The notes below the pieces were generated by a model that had not been told where the DNA came from, did not search any database, and was given only the letters and a program-made list of their open reading frames with translations. From the NCBI RefSeq assembly GCF_030439915.1, contig NZ_JAQFJG010000002.1, forward strand, positions 179,659 to 243,658: DNA of 64,000 bases, given 5' to 3'. This document shows, piece by piece, positions 53,754-64,000 of this stretch. The position numbers and the translations under genes were made by a program. This DNA comes from Streptococcus sp. SPS1 (GTDB lineage Bacteria; Bacillota; Bacilli; Lactobacillales; Streptococcaceae). Positions within the stretch are counted from its first letter, which is position 1; each line of letters begins with the position of its first letter.

Positions 53754-54512
53754 ATGTTTGGATTTTTTAAGAAAGATAAGGCTGTGGAAGTAGAGGTTCC
53801 GACACAGGTTCCTGCTCATATCGGCATCATCATGGATGGCAATGGCCGTTGGGCTAAAAAACGTATGCAACCGCGAGTCTTCGGACACAAGGCGGGCATG
53901 GAAGCATTGCAAACTGTGACCAAGGCAGCCAACAAACTAGGCGTTAAGGTTATTACAGTCTATGCTTTTTCTACGGAAAATTGGACCCGTCCAGATCAGG
54001 AAGTCAAGTTTATCATGAACTTACCAGTAGAGTTTTATGATAATTATGTCCCGGAATTGCATGCGAATAATGTTAAGATTCAAATGATTGGGGAAACGGA
54101 CCGCCTGCCTAAGCCAACCTTTGAAGCTTTAACCAAGGCTGAGGAATTGACTAAGAACAACACCGGTTTGATTCTTAATTTTGCCCTCAACTATGGTGGA
54201 CGTGCTGAGATTACACAGGCTCTTAAATTGATTTCTCAAGATGTTTTAGATGCCAAAATCAACCCAGGTGACATCACAGAGGAATTGATTGGTAATTATC
54301 TCTTCACCCAGCATTTACCTAAGGAGTTACGAGAGCCAGACTTGATTATCCGTACTAGTGGAGAATTGCGTTTGAGTAATTTCCTTCCATGGCAGGGAGC
54401 CTACAGTGAACTCTATTTTACAGATACCTTGTGGCCTGATTTTGACGAGGCGGCCTTGCAGGAAGCCATTCTTGCCTACAATCGTCGTCATCGCCGATTT
54501 GGGGGAGTTTAG
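53754..54512 (+). CDS. uppS: Undecaprenyl diphosphate synthase
   Basis: A 252-residue cis-prenyltransferase that makes the lipid carrier for peptidoglycan and teichoic acid. IIMDGNGRWAKKR holds the catalytic Asp; RTSGELRLSNFLPWQ is conserved. ATG 53754 follows AGGA with eight-base spacing; an upstream TTG (53736) is not used. Extended -10 TGGTATAAT lies at 53714-53721. Confidence 0.97.
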   Translation: MFGFFKKDKAVEVEVPTQVPAHIGIIMDGNGRWAKKRMQPRVFGHKAGMEALQTVTKAANKLGVKVITVYAFSTENWTRPDQEVKFIMNLPVEFYDNYVPELHANNVKIQMIGETDRLPKPTFEALTKAEELTKNNTGLILNFALNYGGRAEITQALKLISQDVLDAKINPGDITEELIGNYLFTQHLPKELREPDLIIRTSGELRLSNFLPWQGAYSELYFTDTLWPDFDEAALQEAILAYNRRHRRFGGV

Positions 54513-54520
54513 GAGGAAAT

Positions 54521-55324
54521 ATGACACAGGATTTACAGAAAAGAACCTTGTTTGCAGGAATTGCCCTGGCTATTTTCCTACCAATTTTGATGATTGGGGG
54601 ACTCTTGTTGCAGATAGCAATCGGAATCATAGCCATGCTAGCCATGCATGAACTTTTGAAGATGAGAGGTCTAGAGACCATGACCATGGAGGGCCTCTTA
54701 ACCCTCTTTGCAACCTTTGCCTTAACCATTCCCTTGGAGAATTACCTGACTTTTTTGCCAGTTGATGGAAATGTGGTTGCTTATAGTGTGTTGATTTCAA
54801 TCATGTTAGGAACGACTGTTTTTAGCAAGTCTTATACGATTGAGGATGCTGTTTTCCCGCTTGCTATGAGTTTCTATGTTGGCTTTGGATTTAATGCTTT
54901 ACTAGATGCTCGTGTTGCAGGTTTAGATAAGGCGCTTTTGGCCTTGTGTATTGTCTGGGCGACCGACAGTGGTGCCTATCTTGTTGGGATGAACTATGGG
55001 AAACGAAAATTAGCTCCGATAGTTTCTCCAAATAAAACCTTTGAGGGTGCTTTAGGTGGTATTTTAGGTGCTATTTTAGTAACTATTATCTTTATGATGT
55101 TTGACAGTACAGTCGCTCTTCCGTATGGAATTTACAAGATGTCAGTCTTTGCTATTTTCTTTAGCATAGCTGGACAATTTGGTGATTTACTAGAAAGTTC
55201 GATCAAGCGTCACTTTGGTGTCAAGGATTCTGGGAAATTTATCCCTGGACATGGTGGTGTTTTGGATCGTTTTGATAGTATGTTGCTTGTATTTCCAATC
55301 ATGCACTTATTTGGACTCTTTTAA
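54521..55324 (+). CDS. cdsA: Phosphatidate cytidylyltransferase
   Basis: A 267-residue, about eight-helix membrane enzyme making CDP-diacylglycerol. The C-terminal signature is SSIKRHFGVKDSGKFIPGHG followed by GVLDRFDS. AGGAGG precedes ATG 54521, nine bases after uppS. Confidence 0.97.
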   Translation: MTQDLQKRTLFAGIALAIFLPILMIGGLLLQIAIGIIAMLAMHELLKMRGLETMTMEGLLTLFATFALTIPLENYLTFLPVDGNVVAYSVLISIMLGTTVFSKSYTIEDAVFPLAMSFYVGFGFNALLDARVAGLDKALLALCIVWATDSGAYLVGMNYGKRKLAPIVSPNKTFEGALGGILGAILVTIIFMMFDSTVALPYGIYKMSVFAIFFSIAGQFGDLLESSIKRHFGVKDSGKFIPGHGGVLDRFDSMLLVFPIMHLFGLF

Positions 55325-55345
55325 TCAAAAGACGGAGGAAATACT

Positions 55346-56605
55346 ATGCTCGGAATTTTAACCTTTATTCTGGTTTTCGGGATTATTGTGGTGGTGCATG
55401 AGTTTGGGCACTTCTACTTTGCCAAGAAATCAGGGATTCTAGTCCGTGAATTTGCCATTGGTATGGGGCCAAAAATCTTTGCTCATATTGGCAAGGATGG
55501 AACGGCCTATACCATTCGGATCTTACCTCTAGGTGGCTATGTTCGTATGGCCGGTTGGGGTGATGATACCACTGAAATCAAGACAGGAACTCCTGTCAGT
55601 TTGACGCTTACTGATGATGGTAAGGTTAAACGCATCAATCTTTCAGGTAAAAAATTAGATCAAACAGCCCTCCCTATGCAGGTGACCCAGTTTGATTTTG
55701 AAGATAAGCTCTTTATCAAGGGCTTGGTTCTGGAAGAAGAAAAAACATTTGCAGTAGATCACGATGCAACGGTTGTGGAAGCAGATGGTACTGAGGTTCG
55801 GATTGCTCCCTTGGATGTTCAATATCAAAATGCGACTATCTGGGGGAAACTGATTACCAACTTTGCAGGTCCTATGAACAACTTTATCTTAGGTGTCGTT
55901 GTTTTCTGGATTTTAATCTTCATGCAGGGTGGAGTCAGAGATGTCGATACCAACCAGTTCCATATTATGCCCCAAGGGGCCTTGGCTAAGGTAGGAGTAC
56001 CAGAAACGGCACAGATTACCAAGATTGGCTCACATGAGATTAGCAACTGGGAAAGTTTGATTCAGGCTGTGGAAACAGAAACCAAAGATAAGACGGCACC
56101 GACCTTGGATGTGACTATTTTTGAAAAGGGTAGTGACAAACAAGTTACGGTTACTCCGGAAGAAAGTCAAGGCCGTTACCTTCTAGGTGTTCAACCGGGG
56201 ATTAAGTCAGATTTTCTATCCATGTTTGTAGGTGGTTTTACAACTGCTGCTGACTCGGCCCTACGAATTTTATCAGCTCTGAAAAATTTGATTTTCCAAC
56301 CGGATTTGAACAAGCTAGGTGGACCTGTTGCTATCTTTAAGGCAAGTAGTGATGCTGCTAAAAATGGAATTGAGAATGTCTTGTACTTCTTGGCAATGAT
56401 TTCCATCAATATCGGGATTTTTAATCTTATTCCGATTCCAGCTCTGGATGGTGGGAAGATTGTGCTCAATATCCTAGAAGCTATCCGCCGCAAACCATTG
56501 AAACAAGAAATTGAAACCTATGTCACCTTGGCTGGAGTAGTCATCATGGTTGTCTTGATGCTAGCTGTGACCTGGAATGACATCATGCGACTCTTTTTTA
56601 GATAA
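55346..56605 (+). CDS. eep: Site-2 intramembrane metalloprotease RseP/Eep
   Basis: 419 residues. The zinc motif HEFGH is in the first membrane helix (about residues 18-22), a PDZ domain follows (about 195-285), and the third motif [12 protein letters not shown] gives the Asp ligand. In streptococci and enterococci Eep trims signal peptides and pheromones. It lies 22 bases after cdsA. Confidence 0.95.
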   Translation: MLGILTFILVFGIIVVVHEFGHFYFAKKSGILVREFAIGMGPKIFAHIGKDGTAYTIRILPLGGYVRMAGWGDDTTEIKTGTPVSLTLTDDGKVKRINLSGKKLDQTALPMQVTQFDFEDKLFIKGLVLEEEKTFAVDHDATVVEADGTEVRIAPLDVQYQNATIWGKLITNFAGPMNNFILGVVVFWILIFMQGGVRDVDTNQFHIMPQGALAKVGVPETAQITKIGSHEISNWESLIQAVETETKDKTAPTLDVTIFEKGSDKQVTVTPEESQGRYLLGVQPGIKSDFLSMFVGGFTTAADSALRILSALKNLIFQPDLNKLGGPVAIFKASSDAAKNGIENVLYFLAMISINIGIFNLIPIPALDGGKIVLNILEAIRRKPLKQEIETYVTLAGVVIMVVLMLAVTWNDIMRLFFR

Positions 56606-58471
<1,866 letters not shown>

Positions 58472-58494
58472 AAACTATAATCAGAAGAAAAACA

Positions 58495-58623
58495 GAGGCT
58501 AGGCAAAACTCAATTTGAGGAGAAAATTCAGTAAATCTTTCCATGGTAAAAGGCATCATATCAAGGTTGTGTACACCTGACATAATGCGTTTTTATAATT
58601 TTGAAGCCTTTTTACCCAGCCTC
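58495..58623. repeat. MITE-like element with terminal inverted repeats
   Basis: GAGGCTAGGCAAAA (58495-58508) and TTTTTACCCAGCCTC (58609-58623) are imperfect inverted ends. The 129-bp interior has the palindrome GTGTACAC and no ORF. It resembles small non-autonomous elements of streptococci, but I cannot name it. Confidence 0.5.
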
Positions 58624-58709
58624 TTTATGGCTTGGCTGAGTTAGAAGAAGGGTCGTCTGAAGAAATCAGGGCACTGGTTCAAGGAATTAAGCGATAATAA
58701 TGGATTTTA

Positions 58710-58753
58710 AAAAGGACTCTGACTGATTAACCTAATTGGTCAGAGTTTTTTTG
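58710..58753 (+). terminator. Terminator before glmS
   Basis: ACTCTGACTGATTA and TAATTGGTCAGAGT form a 14-bp stem (two G-U pairs) with an ACC loop, followed by TTTTTTT. Confidence 0.88.
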
Positions 58754-58773
58754 CTTATAGGAGCTTAATTTGA

Positions 58774-58866
58774 ACTATACCAATTTTTACTCTTGACAAG
58801 TGAAAGAAACAAGTATATACTGTTTTTGCTGGTTCTATAAAAGAGAAATCAGACTATACCAATTTT
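58774..58866 (+). promoter_or_regulatory. glmS promoter flanked by two NagR-like (dre) sites
   Basis: ACTATACCAATTTT occurs at 58774-58787 and 58853-58866, 79 bp apart; its complement AAAATTGGTATAGT resembles the GntR-type NagR dre site. Between them are TTGACA (58793-58798), 17 bp, TATACT (58816-58821). NagR control of glmS is known in S. mutans. Confidence 0.68.
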
Positions 58867-58902
58867 AAGGAGAAAGCACAGCTGGTCTGTGTCGTATATA
58901 CT

Positions 58903-60711
58903 ATGTGTGGAATTGTTGGTGTTGTTGGAAACACAAATGCAACTGATATTTTGATTCAAGGGCTTGAAAAGCTCGAATACCGTGGCTATGATTCTGCGGG
59001 GATTTTTGTCCTAGGTGGTGCTGAAAACCATCTAGTCAAGGCTGTTGGTCGTATCGCAGAATTGTCTGCTAAGACAGCTGGTGTTGAGGGAACAACTGGT
59101 ATCGGACATACTCGTTGGGCAACTCACGGGAAACCAACTGAGGACAATGCTCACCCACACCGCTCTGAGACAGAACGTTTTGTCTTGGTTCACAATGGGG
59201 TCATTGAGAACTACCTTGAAATCAAGGAAGAATACCTTGCAGGTCACCACTTCAAAGGGCAAACAGATACGGAAATCGCCGTTCACTTGATTGGAAAATT
59301 TGCGGAAGAAGACGGTTTGTCAGTTCTTGAAGCCTTCAAAAAAGCCCTTCACATCATCCGTGGTTCTTATGCTTTTGCCTTGGTTGACTCACAAAATCCT
59401 GAAGTCGTCTACGTAGCTAAAAATAAATCACCACTTTTGATTGGTCTTGGAGAAGGCTATAACATGGTCTGCTCAGATGCTATGGCTATGATTCGTGAGA
59501 CCAACCAATATATGGAAATTCATGACCAAGAGCTGGTAATCGTCAAGGCTGATAGCGTGGAAGTTCAAGACTATGATGGCAACAGTCGTGAACGTGCTAG
59601 CTACACTGCGGAGCTTGATTTGTCAGATATCGGTAAGGGAACTTATCCTTACTACATGCTCAAGGAAATTGATGAGCAACCAACTGTTATGCGTAAACTC
59701 ATCCAAGCCTACACAGATGAAGCTGGTCAAGTAGTGGTAGATCCAGCTATCATCCAGTCTGTTCAAGACGCAGACCGTATCTACATCCTTGCAGCTGGAA
59801 CATCTTACCACGCAGGATTTGCTTCTAAGAAGATGCTGGAAGAATTGACAGATACACCAGTTGAACTTGGAATCTCATCTGAGTGGGGCTACGGTATGCC
59901 ACTTCTCAGCAAGAAACCACTCTTCATCTTTATCAGCCAATCTGGTGAAACAGCGGATAGTCGTCAGGTTTTGGTTAAGGCTAATGAAATGGGAATCCCA
60001 AGTTTGACAGTGACAAATGTCACAGGTTCAACTCTTTCACGTGAAGCTAACCATACCATGCTTCTTCATGCAGGTCCTGAAATTGCCGTGGCATCAACTA
60101 AGGCTTATACAGCGCAAATCGCAGCCCTTGCCTTCCTAGCAAAAGCAGTCGGAGAAGCAAATGGCAATGCCAAAGCGCAGGCCTTTGATTTGGTTCATGA
60201 GTTGTCAATCGTAGCTCAGTCTATCGAATCAACTCTTTCAGAGAAAGAAGACATTGAAGCCAAGGTTCGTGATCTTCTTGAAACAACTCGTAATGCCTTT
60301 TACATCGGACGTGGTCAAGATTACTACGTAGCTATGGAAGCAAGCCTTAAACTCAAAGAGATTTCTTACATCCAGTGTGAAGGCTTTGCGGCAGGAGAAC
60401 TCAAGCATGGAACTATTGCCTTGATTGAAGAAGGAACACCTGTCTTGGCACTCTTGTCAGATCCAGTCCTTGCCAACCATACTCGTGGAAATATCCAAGA
60501 GGTCGCAGCCCGTGGTGCCAAGGTTCTCACTATCGCAGAAGAAAATGTAGCCAAAGATACAGACGACATCGTTCTTACGACCGTCCACCCTTACCTCTCA
60601 CCAATCTCAATGGTCGTACCAACACAATTGGTCGCTTACTTTGCAACCCTCCACCGTGGCCTCGATGTGGACAAACCACGTAACCTTGCCAAGTCAGTAA
60701 CGGTAGAATAA
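58903..60711 (+). CDS. glmS: Glutamine-fructose-6-phosphate aminotransferase
   Basis: 602 residues. The N-terminal Ntn glutaminase has catalytic Cys2 (MCGIVGVVG), and two SIS domains follow (about residues 285-600; SQSGETADS). It makes glucosamine 6-phosphate for cell wall. Cys2 fixes ATG 58903 as the start, although AAGGAG (58867-58872) is 30 bases away; hairpin CACAG/CTGTG (58877-58891) lies between. I find no glmS ribozyme. Confidence 0.97.
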   Translation: MCGIVGVVGNTNATDILIQGLEKLEYRGYDSAGIFVLGGAENHLVKAVGRIAELSAKTAGVEGTTGIGHTRWATHGKPTEDNAHPHRSETERFVLVHNGVIENYLEIKEEYLAGHHFKGQTDTEIAVHLIGKFAEEDGLSVLEAFKKALHIIRGSYAFALVDSQNPEVVYVAKNKSPLLIGLGEGYNMVCSDAMAMIRETNQYMEIHDQELVIVKADSVEVQDYDGNSRERASYTAELDLSDIGKGTYPYYMLKEIDEQPTVMRKLIQAYTDEAGQVVVDPAIIQSVQDADRIYILAAGTSYHAGFASKKMLEELTDTPVELGISSEWGYGMPLLSKKPLFIFISQSGETADSRQVLVKANEMGIPSLTVTNVTGSTLSREANHTMLLHAGPEIAVASTKAYTAQIAALAFLAKAVGEANGNAKAQAFDLVHELSIVAQSIESTLSEKEDIEAKVRDLLETTRNAFYIGRGQDYYVAMEASLKLKEISYIQCEGFAAGELKHGTIALIEEGTPVLALLSDPVLANHTRGNIQEVAARGAKVLTIAEENVAKDTDDIVLTTVHPYLSPISMVVPTQLVAYFATLHRGLDVDKPRNLAKSVTVE

Positions 60712-60712
60712 G

Positions 60713-60742
60713 CTAAAAAAGTCTAGTTATCTAGGCTTTTTC
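60713..60742 (+). terminator. Terminator of glmS
   Basis: AAAAAAGTCTAG, TTAT loop, CTAGGCTTTTTC; one G-U pair. Confidence 0.85.
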
Positions 60743-60807
60743 TTGTGGTACGACTTATCCCTTGAGGTCGGTCGCTAGAAAGAGAGAACGACAGATTGAA
60801 GTAATAC

Positions 60808-60912
60808 TATAGTGAAATGAAATAAAAACAGGACAAATTAATCAGGACAGTCAAATTAATTTCTAGCAATATTTTAGAAGTCAATACGTACTATTCTAGT
60901 TTCAATATACTA
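60808..60912 (+). repeat. RUP element
   Basis: About 105 bp with the RUP pattern: TATAGTGAAATGAAATAAAA, GGACAAATTAATCAGGACAG, TCAAATTAATTTCTAGCAAT, ending CTATTCTAGTTTCAATATAC. RUPs are non-autonomous and are thought to be moved by the IS630-Spn1 transposase. They insert at TA. Confidence 0.87.
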
Positions 60913-60958
60913 TGCTTCGTTATTGGGCGCTTACACTTGATTTGCTTCAGGTGGTTTT

Positions 60959-61020
60959 TATACTCTTCCAAAATCTCTTCAAACCACATCAGCGTCGCCT
61001 TGCCGTAGGTATCTTACTGA
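60959..61020 (+). repeat. Partial BOX (boxA with start of boxB)
   Basis: ATACTCTTCCAAAATCTCTT onward through GTCGCCTTGCCGTAGGTATC matches boxA, then homology fades after TTACTGACC. The following 450 bases up to the surface protein hold no gene that I recognise apart from the AT tract. Confidence 0.8.
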
Positions 61021-61306
61021 CCAAGCTAGTGATGGACTTAGAATAGGTGGTTTGGAGCGTCCTAGCGGCTAGGAAATGCTGATAATAGGCTAGGGTGTAA
61101 CACTCAACGGGTTTATCTAGCTGATAGAGAGGGGATTACTATAAAATACTCAGGCTTCTATCATATATTTTGAAACGATTGTGTAATCAAAATGAAACAA
61201 TATTGTAATATTAGTACAGAAGATGTTGTGCATGGATAAACATATCATAACTGCTGTTTCTCTATGTAAAAAGAAGGTGGTGTCAAAAGGTTTTATTTGT
61301 ATGCGC

Positions 61307-61323
61307 ATATATATATATATATA
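61307..61323. repeat. AT dinucleotide tract
   Basis: (AT)8-A immediately after GCGC, about 160 bases upstream of the surface-protein start. Such tracts can change length by slippage. Confidence 0.8.
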
Positions 61324-61482
61324 ATGTCGCTTTTTCCTTGTCTTTCCTGACTCTATCTTGTCAGAGAGGGGGTTGATTTGTATGTCAGAAATGTTAGTAT
61401 ATGATTGATGTATTATTGTCTGTCGGCTTTTTGCGCGCTTTCTAAGCTCGGGGAAGCTCTCAGGCGAGGAAAGGATTCACTT

Positions 61483-64000
61483 ATGTTTAAGAAAAAGAAT
61501 GATGGTAATGGAGAGAAAATTTTCCGTTATTCCATTCGTAAATACCATTTTGGGGCTGCTAGCGTTGCGGTTGCGGCTCTGATGTTCTTTGCAAATGGGG
61601 TGCAAGCGCAGGCACCTGCAGTATCTTCGGCAACAGCCAGTGATGTAGTTGCTGGATCTGCTGGAACACCAGATGAGGATAAGCAGGACTCAGATGGGGA
61701 AGAGCCAGAGAAGGTCTCTCAGACTGAACCGTCGGCTGAGCTCCAGTCTACAGGGGAGTCAAACTCTCCAGAGACTAAAATCGAGGACGCTAGTAAGGGG
61801 CAGGAAACAGCTGGCCTTGCTCCTACCAAACCAGAGACGAAGCCAGCTGCTCAAGAAACTTCTCAAGGAGGAGCAGTAAAAGAGCAAGACCAGGCTATAT
61901 CTGCCGCTGATACGACAGTGGCAAAAAGTACCCAAGGCAATCTGCAAGCTTTGTTGGAAAAACTAACTCTTAGCTCCATGAAAGCGCTCCACGATGAAGT
62001 GGAAGCAGGTCTAGCAGCAGCTAAGGCTGTCTTAGAAAATCCAAAAGCGACGCAAGCGCAAGTTGATGAGCAAGTAAGACTGATGGAAGACCTAATTCGT
62101 CGTGTTAATCAAGTCTTGGAGCCATCGCAACCAAAATTGACAGACTTGGGAGAAGCAGGTTCGACAAATAATAAGCTTGTCGAACCAAACGGAACTGCAA
62201 CTGAGCAAGCAACTGGTGGAAAGCGTCGTAAAAGAGGGGGAGTGACCGAGCCTGGAACAGTTGCAAACCAAGTCAGTCCAACTGATGCAGGAAAGGAGAG
62301 GGCTCCTGAAGCTAGCTCTCAATCTACTCCACGAGAACTCCCAACCTACACCAATACGACAGAAGGTGAAAACGGCGTCTACGGACTAAAAAAGGAATTG
62401 GAGGATATCACCAAGGAACTCCGACGGTACGGAGCGTCGGAAGATAAGATCCAAGCAGCAAAAGCAGCTGCTGATAAGTTTAATGAAGCCTTCTCTAAGG
62501 GAGATACTATCGACCAAGAAGACTTTGATGCTGCTTTGGTAGATCTTAAAAAATCCCGAGACCTGATCGAAGGAGTGCTGGAAGAAAAATATGGAGAAGA
62601 GACTACAGTTGAAGGAGTAACTCCTCAACCACGTGATGGTGGCTACTCTGACTTTCGTAGTGCTAACTATAGTGGAAGGTCTGCAAGGGCGGCAAATCCA
62701 TTAGATCGACTTGAAAGTTACATTGAAGACGGTAAGTCGGGGGATAAGACCTACGATAGATACACCTATGTTTTTTACTCTAATAAAATATGGTACGACA
62801 ATTCGACCAAGAAGGTCTCTGAAGCAAAAACTTATATTCTGGCAAAAGTAACTCCTACACAGGATGGTTTCCGTTGGGAGCTACAGATAAATAATGGACA
62901 TAGACAAATACCTGGAACAGGTGTTTGGCTTACGATCCCTTCGGGGCAAGAATATAAGCAAGGTTCAGATAGTATTAGTATTACTCGCAAAGGTGGTGGC
63001 ACTACTGCTGTATCTTCTAATGCTGGGGATTTACTTTCCCTTCTAAAACACTCTGCAACAGGATTTAGTAATCAGACTAAAGGAACAGTTAGTAATACCG
63101 GTATCGATAGAAGACGTAGTCCAAAAAAACTACCAGTAGCAACCTTTGATGATTTAGCTCGTCATGGTGTGGGAAAGATCCAACCATATCAGAGACAAGG
63201 TGAACCTCAAGAAATGCAAAACCAATCAAACGAAAAATTTCACACAATAAATAATAGTAGTTCGGATTTATATTATTTCTCGCTGGGAGATAATGACAAT
63301 AGTTACAAAATAACTTTCGAGACTAGAGGGAATAACGATATCAAAAAACTTGACTATGCTGTAGGTTTGAGAGGAAACTCTGGGAACTGGACTTTCCTTG
63401 TCAATCAGTGGCATAGTAGAACATATAATGAGACAAAAGATGATGCCAAGGATGACATAGAGCGAGCGAGACAACGTAAAAATGATAGTCTTGGTAAGAA
63501 TGGAAACCTTTCGTCTGTAGAGCAAAATAGTGCTACTGGTAAAGTTAATACCTATGCACGAGAGGCAAAACGCGAGATTGACAATGCCAACAGCTTTATT
63601 GAGGTGGATGATGCCTTGACACGGGGGTTGGGAAATATCAACGGCGTCAACCCAGTCGGTCGCGAGTTAGCTAATAACGCGATTGACGAGAAGAAACGGA
63701 CTCAAGATGGTCTGATTGATAACAACCAAGATTTGTCTCCAGCCGAGAAACAGAAGGCTAAAGAGGCGACTAAGTCAGCAGCGGACAAGGCTAAAGAAGC
63801 GATTAAGAACGCGGCGGATCAAGCAGGCGTTAACAAAGCGAAGGGCGATGGCGTCACAGAGATTGGTAAAGTCAACCCAGTCGGAAAAGAACTCGCGAAG
63901 CAAGCCGTAACGGCTAAACAAACTGCCAAAGAAACTGAGATTACGAATAACAACAAGCTTTCTGACAATGAGAAGACCAAAGCAAAAGCCGAAATCAAGA
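61483..64000 (+). CDS. Giant YSIRK surface adhesin with DUF1542 repeats, 3' end beyond the window
   Basis: Open for 839 codons with no stop. Signal peptide: YSIRKYHFGAASVAVAAL (residues 16-33), cleavage probably after about residue 42-44. Then a low-complexity Glu/Ser/Pro/Thr region (to about 155), a helical FIVAR-like stretch, KRRKRGG near 247-253, and a folded, Tyr-rich domain of unknown type (about 407-650). From about residue 690 DUF1542-like helical repeats begin (KAKEATKSAADKAKEA, VNPVGKELAKQAV). The plan recalls SasC/FmtB and Ebh-type adhesins; an LPXTG anchor is expected beyond the edge. AAAGGA precedes ATG 61483. Confidence 0.88.
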   Translation, partial: MFKKKNDGNGEKIFRYSIRKYHFGAASVAVAALMFFANGVQAQAPAVSSATASDVVAGSAGTPDEDKQDSDGEEPEKVSQTEPSAELQSTGESNSPETKIEDASKGQETAGLAPTKPETKPAAQETSQGGAVKEQDQAISAADTTVAKSTQGNLQALLEKLTLSSMKALHDEVEAGLAAAKAVLENPKATQAQVDEQVRLMEDLIRRVNQVLEPSQPKLTDLGEAGSTNNKLVEPNGTATEQATGGKRRKRGGVTEPGTVANQVSPTDAGKERAPEASSQSTPRELPTYTNTTEGENGVYGLKKELEDITKELRRYGASEDKIQAAKAAADKFNEAFSKGDTIDQEDFDAALVDLKKSRDLIEGVLEEKYGEETTVEGVTPQPRDGGYSDFRSANYSGRSARAANPLDRLESYIEDGKSGDKTYDRYTYVFYSNKIWYDNSTKKVSEAKTYILAKVTPTQDGFRWELQINNGHRQIPGTGVWLTIPSGQEYKQGSDSISITRKGGGTTAVSSNAGDLLSLLKHSATGFSNQTKGTVSNTGIDRRRSPKKLPVATFDDLARHGVGKIQPYQRQGEPQEMQNQSNEKFHTINNSSSDLYYFSLGDNDNSYKITFETRGNNDIKKLDYAVGLRGNSGNWTFLVNQWHSRTYNETKDDAKDDIERARQRKNDSLGKNGNLSSVEQNSATGKVNTYAREAKREIDNANSFIEVDDALTRGLGNINGVNPVGRELANNAIDEKKRTQDGLIDNNQDLSPAEKQKAKEATKSAADKAKEAIKNAADQAGVNKAKGDGVTEIGKVNPVGKELAKQAVTAKQTAKETEITNNNKLSDNEKTKAKAEIK

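Noticed and set aside
58472..58902. glmS ribozyme/riboswitch
   Set aside because: The conserved ribozyme core is not recognisable; the region instead has a terminator, a promoter and NagR-like sites.

Overview
The window is low-GC Firmicute DNA from a mitis-group Streptococcus. The evidence is the pneumococcus-like gene order (cls, nrdDG, the S10-spc-alpha ribosomal operons, gpmB, a pfl-like cluster, leuS, ruvB, uppS-cdsA-eep-proS, glmS), BOX and RUP repeats, CiaR-controlled csRNAs and a ComX cin-box. Pneumococcus as I know it has a glycosidase gene between proS and glmS and no DUF1542 adhesin after glmS. S. mitis, S. pseudopneumoniae or a close relative is therefore more likely than S. pneumoniae, but the sequence alone does not settle the species.

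Layout: 0-5.4 kb holds folC, a small lipoprotein, cardiolipin synthase, a 46-aa competence-induced gene behind a perfect cin-box, and a polytopic membrane protein. 5.4-9.6 kb is the anaerobic ribonucleotide reductase operon (nrdD, small ORF, GNAT, nrdG, P-loop kinase) behind two inverted NrdR-type boxes. 9.7-24.8 kb is the ribosomal protein supercluster with secY, adk, infA and rpoA; its spacers contain structured elements, two of them clearly homologous with compensatory base changes. 24.8-27.5 kb holds an ACT-domain protein, a UPF0210 protein, a csRNA and a phosphoglycerate-mutase-like gene.

27.6-35.4 kb (minus strand) is an FbpA/AfuA-type ABC transporter with two paralogous binding lipoproteins and a YesMN-like two-component system, an arrangement reminiscent of sugar-phosphate sensing. 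35.5-44.7 kb is a complete cassette: glycyl-radical activase, DeoR and SorC regulators, PTS IIA/IIB/IIC, a glycyl-radical enzyme with a GCVE active site (so not a true pyruvate formate-lyase), fructose-6-phosphate-aldolase-type transaldolase and glycerol dehydrogenase. It fits a radical sugar-lyase pathway such as the one described for 1,5-anhydroglucitol 6-phosphate.

45-51 kb holds leuS, a MarR regulator with an alpha/beta hydrolase sharing a 15-bp operator, a GNAT gene broken by one TGA codon, an intact GNAT and two tandem csRNAs. 51.2-51.8 kb holds a possible integrase relic and a complete Fst-type type I toxin-antitoxin locus. 51.8-60.7 kb has ruvB, a nucleotidyltransferase-like gene, another csRNA, uppS, cdsA, the RseP/Eep protease, proS and glmS. 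The right end has a RUP, a partial BOX, an AT-dinucleotide tract, and the first 840 codons of a giant YSIRK/DUF1542 surface protein running off the window.
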